Assembly (NCBI GenBank): GCA_032871835.1
Contig: CM065299.1
Location: 6,419,001-6,483,000 of the forward strand
DNA: 64,000 nucleotides
DNA from: Dipteronia dyeriana
Taxonomy: Eukaryota > Streptophyta > Magnoliopsida > Sapindales > Sapindaceae
Direction: 5' to 3'
Part shown: positions 21,046 through 32,071 of the stretch, piece after piece
Numbering within the stretch: position 1 is the first letter of the stretch
Layout: every line of letters begins with the position of its first letter
The notes under the pieces: generated by a model
Seen by the model: the letters and a program-made list of their open reading frames with translations, nothing else
Told to the model about the DNA's origin: nothing
Databases searched by the model: none
Program-made: the position numbers and the translations under genes

Positions 21046-23608
21046 ATGGATCGGGTTAGATTAGTAATATCTTACAACGGTCGATGAGCGCAATTACCTG
21101 ATGGAAGTCAGAGGTTTCTTGGTTTCGATAACCAAGGAATGTATGTGTCCAAAAATATGACTTACGAAGAGCTGATGTCGATCGTACAAACCGTTGTGAA
21201 CAAATACATTACTGATCTACAATCTATATCAATCATTCCCTGGACAACGTTTCGCACATTTATAAGAAATGACGACGATGTTTTGTTTATACTAGGGGAA
21301 GATAGGGTAATCCCTTGAGTATGTGTCAGTTTAATTGAGAGGGCTGCAAGAGGTGTCATTGGTGAAGAAATCCCTCGTCATGATAACACCCAACAATTTT
21401 GATCTTCAGGCGGAAGCAACCAGTTGTTCACAGAAATAAGTGGGATTGACGGTAGGGAAAACCTATATGGTGTCCCACCGAAAGTAGCCGACCATGGTGA
21501 TATAGTTGGAGCTCAATTGGACGATGATTTCGGTTGTCAAATTGAAATGAACGCTGGGCAGTACAACCACCAATACAATGAGATGTACAATAAGCAGAAC
21601 AATGAACCTCATAACCTACCAATCCATGAGGTGGCTAATGAGGCAAATTTACATCTGTTACATAATGTACTAAACAATGAGGAAGATGAAGAACGGTTCG
21701 AAACGGAAAGACATGCAAGACGTGTCCATAGATGTAGTTCCACTGCAGTAGATATAGCTGAGACATCTGAGGTCCGGCTTGATGTAACTCCAGCTGATTC
21801 TGAGAATGCCAGATCGTGGGTTATTCCAGGAGAAGAATCATACTCATTTGGTATGGGTGGAAGCAGGAACTTGGTAGAAGATGAACCTACCAGCATGATA
21901 TATAAAGGTCAATTTTTTCCTACTAAAAAGGATTTGAAGAGATTGGCTAGCCATTTTGACAATACGGCACAACTTCGAGTGGAAGGTGAAAACATTACAA
22001 CGAACACACTTGATGGACAACAGTACATGGAAGTTAAGACAACATTACATCTGGTTTGTTTGATGGACAACAGTACATGGAAGTTAAGAGCGGTTAGGAG
22101 AGATTAAGCGACATACTTTCAAGTACGAAGTTTTATCAACGAACACACTTGTCTGTTGGAGGAGATTCACCGCCGCCATCAACAAACTAGTGCAGTCATA
22201 ATTGGAGAAGTGGTTGCACTTAGATTGCAGCAACATGATGGTCGACTAATGCGTCCGAAGGACATAATCGCCGACATGAAAACAATGTATGGCATCCAAA
22301 TAATGTACAGTAAGGCACATCATGCCCTTGATTATGCATTGTCACTCACCTATGGAAAGCATAAGAATAGCTTCCAACTGCTGCAATCATTCGGTTACGT
22401 GTTGGAACAACAAAATCCCGAAACGATTACTGACTTACAGTGCGATGAAAATGGTAAATTCCTATACTTTTTCATATCGTTGGGTGCCTCACTCAGAGGA
22501 TTCCAGAGGTGTATGCGTCCAGTTATTGCCGTTGATGGTATCCATTTAAAGGGTAGATTCGGGGGCACAATGTTTGTTGCAACTGCACAAAATAGGAATG
22601 AACAGGTTTATCCAATTGCTTTTGGGTACGGTGACTCGGAAAATAACCTATCATGGGAGTGGTTTTTGGATTGCTTGAAAGGTGCCCTTGGCCATATAGA
22701 TGATTTGGTTTTCATTTTTGATCGACATGCAAGCATTGAAGTAGAGATTTCTAAAGTGTTCCCTTATGCCACCCATATCATATGTTGCTGGCATTTTTAT
22801 GAAAATATTAAGAAGAGATATCATAGAAAGGATGTTGCCACAATAATAGATAAAGCAGCCCGAGCGTACACCGAGTTGCAATATAATCGGCACATGGAAG
22901 AGTTACGTAACTTGCACCCGAATGCATATGAATATGTAATTGACGCCGGTCCACACAAGTGGTCCCGTGTTCACTGCCCCGACAGAAGGTATAGGGTCAT
23001 GACAACAAATCATACAGAATGTATAAACTCATGCCTTAAATTTGCACGGCAACTGCCTATGTTGACTTTGGCAGAGTTTATTAGGAATATGCTACAACGT
23101 TGGTTTCACGATCGTTATAGGGCTGCACAATCCATACGTTATCAGTTGACCGACGCAACATATCTTGTGATCCTCAAACGTGTTGAAAAGTGTAATTTTA
23201 TGACCGTTAATCCAGTTGACTGGAACAAATTTTCGGTGAAACGGACTGGAAAATAATGGACCGTTGACTTAGCCCGGAAGACTTGCACATGTAACAAATT
23301 CCAAATGGACCTTCTTCCATGTTCTGACGCTCTTGCTGCCGCAAGGTACATCATACAATTTTGTGTACGGTTAATATTACTTAAACATCATACAATTTTA
23401 TCATCGTTTTCAATGTTTTTACAGGGACCGAAACATGGATTTCACATCCCTCTGTGCAACTACTACAAGCGACAAACACTTATTTATGCGTACTCAGTTC
23501 CTATTATGCCGGTTGGACATCCTTCCACTTGGATTGTGCCATCTGACATCACTGAGAGAGTCATTTTGAATCCAAGCTACAGGAGACAAGCAGGCCGCTC
23601 GAAGGCTT
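21046..23608 (+). pseudogene. MURA-type Mutator transposase
   Basis: The start codon at 21046 lies just after the leader intron. N-terminal domain: MDRVRLVISYNG and FIRNDDDVLFILGED. Then an acidic linker, a DNA-binding domain (YKGQFFPTKKDLKRLASHF), and the DDE core: RPVIAVDGIHLKGRFGG (Asp), VFIFDRHASIEVEI (Asp) with the CCWHFYENIK pair, and TTNHTECIN (Glu). A SWIM-type finger (CTCNKF, PCSDALAAAR) has Asp where the second His is expected. A 79-bp intron (23346-23424) and a frameshift precede RRQAGRSKAS. In-frame stops occur at 21085, 21316, 21400, 22105 and 23254. The protein is cut at about 23608; its zinc-knuckle tail is at 16225-16440. Confidence 0.9.
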
Positions 23609-24172
23609 CACACCGTATCAGTGATAAAATCCACGGAGATATTAGATCACACTCTCTCAAGAATAGGTAAAGGCTGTAACAAACCAACAGGAGAAAGTGT
23701 TTCATACTTGTGTTGTTGACAGACCTGACATTCTGCTACCAATTTTTGAATACAAATTTTCATGCCAGACCAATAAAATTCCTTTTGAGCGTATGATAAG
23801 TCTTTAAAAAACTTGAATGACCTTCTGTTGGAACAGAGTGGTGATCTTGAAAAACCTTAGGTATCCATTCAGAATTAGGGCTAAGCACGATCCTAGATTT
23901 GAACTTGAGTAACCCATTATCCACTACAAACTTTTTAAGATGATTTGCATTTGAAATAGACTAACTAGTGACACTGGCCTCTCCCACTTGAGCAATCAGT
24001 TCTCGAATTTTCTTTTGTATCCAAGGATCAACCTCATTAAATCTTCTACGATCATATATCCAGCTATGATAAGGATAAGAGATGGCCATATTGATTGGAC
24101 AATGATCAGCTGGCAGTGACTCAAAAGGGATTTGCTACATCATCATTTCAGTAGCTGTAATGTGTTGACAAT
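23609..24172 (-). pseudogene. Chromodomain Gypsy RNase H end and integrase zinc-binding region
   Basis: Minus-strand sequence continuing the Gypsy element across the inserted Tat element. It reads YPYHSWIYDRRRFNEVDPW, HHSVPTEGHSSFLKTYHTL (the H-H of the HHCC finger) and CQQHKYETLSPVGLLQPLPI (a cysteine), then ends within ISVDFI near 23625. The rest of the integrase core is found inverted at 16432. Stops and a frameshift are present. The left edge is the shared inversion breakpoint. Confidence 0.8.
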
Positions 24173-25053
24173 TGTTGTATGTAAATTTTATTAGACGTAC
24201 ACGTCATTGACAAAGAAGATAGAATTGCCAGGTGGACATCCAAATAGGCATTCATAAAATATCATACAAGACATTACCAAAGAATGAGAAGCCCGAGGAA
24301 ACAAGTATTGAACAAAACCTACTCAGGGTCAACTGATGTCATATACTACTCGAGGTCAATTAACGATGCTCGGTGTTGGCTGATGACAAGTTCTACTCGG
24401 GATCAGATGATGTCACTCGGGGCTAGCTAATATCGTTTTCTACTCGGGACAAACATAAAGAAAACCGATAAAAAGCCCAGCGCTTAGCTCACGAGTCGAG
24501 TCGTTAAAATACGTGAAGATATTTATATCAAAGAAGAATTTCAAGAACATAATATCAAGCAGAAAGGGTTCCTAATCAGACAACAATTTTATTTTTTCAA
24601 AAAGACTACAACTTTATAAGGAAATAAGTCCTAACTGGACTATACCACTAGAATCCCATTCGATCTCAATACAAGTCTCCGAAATAGGAAAGAAGACAGA
24701 CTACTTCAAACAAGTAACCAATCATAATTAGATACAAAGATCTTTTATTACTTGTACAAAGAGGATTAGGGTTCTATGGACATATAAATAGACCCATAAT
24801 CTCGCCACAAAATATATAGAAAAATATAGAAAAATACAGAGAGAAAAAGAGAGATCGAGAGTTGTAAATATTTTCAATAGTGTATTTTAGCTTGGTTGAT
24901 TACTCAGCCACCCGTGGACGTTTCTCCGGCCATTGGAGTTTTACCACGTATAATTTGCGTCCGATTTCTTTCTCCTTCTCTCTCTCTTTGAAATCACAGC
25001 TAAAATCCAATTCTTGTTGACTTTCTCCATACATCCGGAAATCGACGTCAACA
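24173..25053 (+). repeat. 5' LTR of the Tat-type element
   Basis: Runs from TGTTGTATG to GACGTCAACA. It contains a TATA box (catataaataga, about 24780) roughly 100 bp ahead of a GAGAGATCGAGAG region, a plausible transcription start. It is followed by a primer-binding site starting TGGCGCTAGAAGGAG at 25056. The body repeats the word ctcggg many times (tactcggggtca and the like), also seen in the 3' LTR. Confidence 0.9.
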
Positions 25054-25100
25054 ATTGGCGCTAGAAGGAGGGGCTTGAACCTTCGATTTAATTAAAGGTA

Positions 25101-27230
25101 ATGATAGGAAGCAGAAGCAGAAGCAGAAGCAGAAGCAGTCATGGGGATGTCCAAAAATCTCCAGATAACGTCCATATTGGCAGTAGTTCGCGAGATCTCA
25201 CTACAACCACGGAGAACCAACCAACATCTCTGGCGGGGATCCAGCAAGTTCCTCCGACCAGCGAAGACCTAACACAACGCTTTTGAGAGGCGCTGCAACA
25301 GTTGGTGGCAGACGCAGCAAATGAAGGAGTTGACCTACTGGTTACAGAAGAAGCGCAACCTCCTAACCTCCCACCTACAAGGCTTCGTTCGGTTATAGTG
25401 GGGCCAAAACTAAATGCACCGGAAGCTGAAATGAATTCTGCTCCAATTAATCAGGCAGGACGTGAAACACCCGAAGAGAAACGACCACGCCAGAAGCAGA
25501 ACCATGATCAGACAGCCTGTGCAAGACGCCACAAACATGATCGGCACAGGGATCAGTCGTCATCGAAAGATAGCGATCAACACCATCGCAAGCATCATCA
25601 CGGAACCGTACGCCTGCAAGAATCAACCCGTGAAACTTGGTATCAAAGTGAAGAGCCAGAGAGAGGAATGACAATCACCCAGTGGTTTAACCATCATGGA
25701 AGTCCGGTGGGAGACAGAGACGTCGTAATTCAGAGCCTAACTCGAGAAGTCGAAAATAATAGGCGATAAATGGATGCACTGGTCAGACGTTATTGGTACA
25801 ATGATTTATTTGACGAAGATTCTGACAGTCCATTCACTAGGGAAATCTTGCGGACTTCATTCCCAGAAAGGTTTAGGATGTCGCACCTAGAGCAGTTCAA
25901 GAAGGATACAGATCGTAAAGAACACGTCAGACGCTATAAAAGTGCTATGGCCCAGTATGCCCACATTGATCCCTTAATATGCCTTAACTTTCCACAAACT
26001 CTAGGAGACACGGGCTCAAGATGGTTCGAGAGGTTGCCCCCAGCGAGCGTCAGAAGCTTCAGTGAACTAAGCAGGAGTTTCTCAAGGCAATTTCTGAGTA
26101 ACGTTCACAGGAAAAAATCAGTGGCTTACCTTTCTCAGATAAAACAAGGAAAAGATGAGTCGTTGAATAAATACCTGGGGAGGTTCGGTCAAGCGGTATC
26201 AGAAATCGGCAGTGCAAATGATGAAGCGATAATTGTTGCATTCATCAACAATCTACAGAATGGACGGCTATCTTTCGACTTAAGAAGAGCCCATCTAACC
26301 AGATATTCAGATATGATGGACATGGCAGGATGATATGCACTAGCCGAAGAAGAATAAATAGCCACGGGAGGATGCTATATGCATGGAGGAAAACTCGAAA
26401 AGGACGCTGAGTCCAATGTGCAGAATCAAAAGGGAAAACATAAAGGAAACAACAAAGAAAAAAGCAAGGACAAAAGAAACGGGCGTAATGCCGAACAGAC
26501 CATGGAGAAATTCCGAGGTAGATACGCCAACTACACCCCATTTCGAAAAAAGCAGGAGGAAATCCTAGCCATACTGGAAGAGAAAAATATGGTAAAATAG
26601 CCACGCCGATAGTCTCAGTTTGCTCGGTGAGATACAACCAAATACTGTAGATTCTATAAAAAAATCGGTCATGAGACTTCCAAATGTTACCAGCTCAGAT
26701 ATTACATAGAAACCCTTATTCGGGATGGACATCTTCAGGATGTAATTTTGAAAAAGGATGAGAAGTCGGAAACAAAGAAAGAGATTAGGGCCGATCACAG
26801 CTTTGATCGAAATCAAAGGGCTAGTCCAGAGGCCAATGAAATAATACAAACAATCTTTGGAGAACCATCCACTGGGAGAAGTAACCGAGAGGGAACACAA
26901 GAAATCAGAGAAGCAGTGGAAACAAGACATAACTTTGATGTGAACTCGGTCGAGCCAGACCCGAAAAGGGTAAAGGAAGGATGAGACCCAATAATATTCA
27001 CAGAAGCAGACTCACATGGGGTCGATGTTTGGCCAAATGACGCCCTGGTCATAAGTGCCCGGATTGGTCACCTGGAAGTTAGGAGAATCTTGATAGATAA
27101 TGGAAGTTCGACATACATTCTCAATATAGCCGTCTACGATCAACTCAGGTTGGATCGAAAGGATCTACAGCCTTTCCATACTCACTTAGAGGATTCAGAG
27201 GAATTGAGGTCAGGTCACTCGGGACGGTAA
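25101..27230 (+). pseudogene. Tat-type gag and protease
   Basis: One reading frame from 25101 interrupted by several stops (for example 25284, 25767 and 26331). The N-terminus is a Gly-Ser-Arg repeat made by an AGAAGC hexamer run. The retrotransposon gag domain follows (FTREILRTSFPERFRMSHLE, YAHIDPLICLNFPQTL, SRWFERLPPASVRSFSELS). The nucleic-acid-binding knuckle is CRFYKKIGHETSKC, with Tyr in place of the usual His. The protease active site is ILIDNGSSTYIL near 27093. Confidence 0.82.
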
Positions 27231-27589
27231 AGCTACTCGTAAATATTGGAGTGGCATCTTGTCAGAGAACTGTATTGCTCGACTTCGTGGTGGTAGACTT
27301 AGACAATTGGCCGTCTAATGCGGTGTTGGGTCGGCCATTCTTAAATAAAACTTAGGCCGTAACAACCACTTATGCATTGATGATCAAGTTCCTGACCGAA
27401 CAGGGGGTCGGTGTAGTCAAGGGACCCCAAGAGATGGCCCGAAGAGCTAACTTGTCAGTATATAAAGACAAAAATGACGGTGAACAGGTATGCACTATAA
27501 CGCAGCCGGGTCAAAACAAAGAGTAACTTTCATTCTTATTTGATCCAAGGGAAGAGTCGAATGAATCTAAAAAAAAACCGTTCGAAGAA

Positions 27590-30500
27590 ATTATCTTGAA
27601 AGAAGATGAACCAGATAAGAAGATCAAGAACGGGGCCAACCTGGAAGGAAAAGTCAAACAAAGCCTTACTGATCTGCTTAAAGAATACAAGGATGTGTTC
27701 GCCAGGAGTCATGAAGACATGGTCGGGATAGACGCCCAAATAATATCTCATCATCTCGCTGTATACCCGAATGCAAAACCAGTGATACAAAAGAGAAGGT
27801 TATTCAATCTCGAGAGGTCAGGTAATCAAACAGGAAGTAGAAAAGCTACTTGTCGTAGGGTCGTTTAGAGAGATCAACTACCCTCAATAGGTAGCTAATG
27901 TAGTCCTCGTCCAAAAGAAAAATGGACAATGGAGAATGTGCGTAGATTTTACATATTTGAACAAAGCATGCTCAAAAGACAGTTTTCCACTTCCGAGGAT
28001 AGATTAGTTGGTGGACGCTACATCAGGCCATGAATTGCTCAATTTCATGGACACCTACTCGGGATATAACCAAATCCGGATGAACAAGGCTGATGAAGAA
28101 AAAACAGCATTCACAACTGATCAGGGCTTGTACTGTTACACAGTAATGCCCTTCGGGTTAAAAAATACAGGGGCAACATATCAAAGGCTGGTCAATAGAA
28201 TCTTCGCACTGCAAATAGGAAGGAACATGGAAGTGTACATTGATGACATGCTGACCAAGAGCATCTCGGCAGACAAGCATACCTCAGACCTGCGAGAGAC
28301 ATTTGATGTTTTGAGGAGATACCAAATGAAGCTGAATCCGAATATTCGGAGTTCCTTCAGGAAGGTTCCTGGGTTTTCAAGTTCACCAAAGGGGAATCGA
28401 AGTCAATCTTGACAAGATCCAAGCCCTGCAGAGAATGACCTCACCAAGGACATTTAAAGAAGTACATCGCATGTTTAGCTTCTTTGGGAAGATTCATCTC
28501 AAGGGCCACTGACAGATGCACACCCTTTTTCAGAGTAATCAAAAAATGAAAAAGGACTCGAATGGAATGAAGAGTGCGAGCAGGCTTTCTTAAAAATCAA
28601 AGAGTACCTGGGGCAGGCTCCCATCCTTTTAAAACCACAAATAGGAGAGATACTCCATTTATACTTATCAATTACAGAACTAGCAGCAAGCTCAGCCCTA
28701 GTCAGAACGGAAGATGGAGTACAAAAGCCAAAGTATTATACCAGCAAGACACTTTTACCAGCCGAGACCAGGTATTCACAGGCATAAAAAATGGCCCTAG
28801 CATTGGTTTCAGTGGTAAGGAAGCTAAGGCCATACTTTCAGGCTCATACTTTCAGGCTCATACTTTCAGGCTCATACAATCCAGGTTCTCACCGACTGCC
28901 CATTGAAACAAATTTTACAAAAGTTAGAGATTTCAGGAAGACTAACCAAATGGGCAATCGAGCTAAGTGAATTCGATATCCAGTACGTCCCTAGGACATC
29001 TTTCAAGGGACAAGTAGTGACATATTTTATAGCAGAGTCACAGAACCAAACCTGGAAGTAAAAAAGATGTTGGGTAAAAATTTCCCATGAAAATTGTATG
29101 TTGATGGCTCTTCGAACACTCACGGCAGCAGGGCAGGGATGGTAATATGCACTACAGAAAGAGATGATGTCGAATGTGCCATGAGGTTTGACTTCAAAGC
29201 AACCAACAATCAAGCCGAGTACAAGGCGCTACAAGCTGGACTCAATTTGCATAGCTCTCGGGGCAGATGAAGTCGAGATATTTAGCGATTCACAGGTAGT
29301 TGTCAACCAAGTCCTGTACGAATACCAAGTCAAGGATGAAGGCATGATAGCCTACAGGGACATTGCAAAATAGCTCCTCCAGAAATTCAAAGAATATAGG
29401 ATTGCCCAGATCCCCAGGGAAGTGAATGAAAAGGCAGACGTTTTGTCCAAACTAGCATCAGTAATAACCACAATCAGGCAAAAAACTATTCCGGTTGCAC
29501 ATCTTCTCAAACCGAGCACAACTGAGCCAAAAAAACTTTAAAATTTTAGAAATCCGAACACTGTTAGACGGTTTGATGACCCAGCTGAGAAGGTTCCTGG
29601 AAGAATGCGTGCTCCCGAAAGATCCCTTACAAGCAAAACGTATCAGGTATCGATCAACAAGGTACACATTGGTCGGAGGAGAACTATACAGAATGGGGTT
29701 TTTTCGAACACTTCAAAGATGTGTGTCAGAGGAAGATACATGTCAGATATTACAGGAAATCCATGAGGGAGTTTGTGAAAACCATACTGGGGGTAAAAGT
29801 TTAGCACACAAGGTACTCGGACAAGGTTATTATTGGCCTACTCTATTCTCAGATGCACAACGATGTTCGGAGAGTTGCAATACTTGCCAACGGATTGCTA
29901 ATGATATTTGACAACCCCCTGAACAACTCAGAAACCTCACATCCCGATGACCATTTGTCATGTGGGGTTTGGATTTAATCGGCCCAATGCCAGCTGGGAC
30001 AGGGGGTGGAGCAAAACATGCCATAGTAGCCGTTGACTATTTCACGAAGTGGGCAGAAGCTGAAGCATTGGTGCATATCACAGAAGTAAATACCATAAAT
30101 TTCATGAAAAAGAATATACTTTATAGGTTTGGAGTCCCAAACACTATAATCACTGACAACGGCACTCGGTTCGATAACCTGAAATTCAGACAGCTGTGTA
30201 AAGAGTACCAGATTGCCAATTACTATGCCACACCTGTCCACCCTCAAACAAATGGGTATGTTGAAGCAGTGAACAAAATCATCAAGCACACAATCAAAGA
30301 AAAGCTAGATGCCAAGAAAGGAAGATGGGTTGAAAAGCTACCCGAAGTATTATGGGAATATCGGACGACAGTAAGAACTTCAACAAGAGAAACTCCATTC
30401 ACTTTAGCGTTTGGAACATAAGCTGTTATCCTCATAGAAACGTCATATGCATCACCCCTGGTCAGGCTATATGATGAAGAACAGAATGTTGATATACTAT

Positions 30501-30750
30501 TACAAAGTCTAGATGAGCTAGAAGAAAAAAGGGAGAAGTCCTGAATACGAAATATGGCATATCAGTAAATAGTAGCTCGCCACTACAACTCTCATGTTCG
30601 GGGTCAAGAAATTCCAACTAGGAGACCTGACACTCAGAGAGGTGTTATTGAATACAAAAAATAGAGTTGCAGGTTCCCTGACTGATAAGTGGGAAGGCCC
30701 GTACAAAATCGAAAGAATAGCTGGCCATTGAGCGTATTGGATTGCACGAC
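27590..30750 (+). pseudogene. Tat-type pol: RT, RNase H, archaeal-type RNase H, integrase
   Basis: RT: ANVVLVQKKNGQWRMCVDF, TYSGYNQIRMNKADEEKTAF, VMPFGLKNTGATYQRLVN and the catalytic VYIDDML near 28240. A Gypsy RNase H follows in broken frames (28560-28900). A second, archaeal-type RNase H starts KLYVDGSSNTHGSRAGM at about 29095 with NNQAEYKALQAG. Integrase has a finger (H-E-G-V, GYYWPTLF, CNTCQRIA), VDYFTKW (Asp), IITDNGTRF (Asp) and NGYVEAVNK (Glu). No chromodomain follows. Multiple frameshifts and stops are present. Confidence 0.88.
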
Positions 30751-30774
30751 CAATGGAGGGGTTTTACCCCGATC

Positions 30775-32071
30775 ATGCAATGCCCAATATCTGAAAATTT
30801 TCTATCCTTAAATTATTTTTTGTTCTTTTTCTAGTAAGGACAATTTTAGTTAGAATATTAGCTTGGGAACTTAAACCTTTGTTGGTTTTGCAGTTATAAA
30901 TAAAAATCAAACTCGGGATTTCTGAAAAATAAAGCATACGATAACAAGAACATATGAAAGACGAGCATGATAATAAGAACATGCAAATAAAATACTCGAG
31001 ACCATTGATTCCCGAATGGGCGGGGAAGCTCGAAGGAGCATGCCAACCGAGCAAGGTCAATTAACCTTAGCAAAAAGGCAAACCCGTTGCACCAGATTCT
31101 AGAGAAAGGCTCGGGACGCTATCAAAAAAAATTCCGGTGAAATGCATAGATGTGTTAAGCGTTTTGAAAAGCTTTACGATTCGACAAACCCTTGCACAGA
31201 AAAACTGGGGAGACGTCCTCGGTAATGTGTAAGGACTCGAACATATGATCATGGTGAGCCTTGATGTAATGTTCGGGTAACAACAGAGTATGAAACACAA
31301 GTATAAATATACTTGCCTGTTTTAAACTGATTCGGTTAATAATATTAGCCTGTTTAATAAGATACTTAGCGTTAAAAAATATTCGGGTAACGAAACAAGT
31401 TTAATAAGATTCTTGGTAAAGTTACCTGAACATCAGAAATAGCCAGTTTTATAAGATACTTGGCATAAATTTCAATAGCCAGTTTAATAAGATACTCGGC
31501 AATAATAGAATCAGGTTAAAGAAGACTCGGTGAAATTCCTAGAGCAATGAATCAGATCAGACCACTCGATTTTCAGAATTACAGTTAACTCGGGATTTCA
31601 TTGATAATCTTTACAAAGAATTGTTACAAAGAATTGCTGTAAAAAATTGTTACAAAGAATCTCTACAAAAATGAATTTCTACAAAATAAATCATGAGGAT
31701 TTTGAACTCTTATCGATGCTCGGGTCGGGTACCATTTCGTATTCGCGGAGCAGACTTTCATTGGAAGGCCAACCAATCGTGTCGACTGAATCATCCATCC
31801 ATTTACTGTAATCTTCTCCCAGGATCGGTCTGACATCAGGCACCACACCTTCAACGACCGACTCCTGACAGACATAAAAGGTCGATAGGGAGTGCTCGGT
31901 TGAAACCTTCAAATGCATGGGATGAGGCTCTTCGCCTCGACTACGTCAATAAGCTCTCCACTCCTTCATCTGAGACCGAAGAGATTCCAGGGACCGATCC
32001 ACGTGATTCTTAATCGACAGTTCCCAGTTGGCTCGGCTTTTTCAGTTGCCCGATTCTTGACCTTAAAAAAC
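30775..32071. other. Tat-element spacer between pol and antisense gene, with tandem repeat
   Basis: No sense open frame. At 31320-31510 there are four degenerate units of 55-60 bp around gtttaataagatactcggc, and at 31595-31680 short repeats of ttacaaagaatt. Such tandem arrays after pol are usual in Tat elements. Confidence 0.6.

Noticed and set aside
23609..24172. A separate second Gypsy element beside MURA
   Set aside because: It continues, through the ACAAT target duplication, the RNase H cut at 36018, so it belongs to the same element as 36019-39765.
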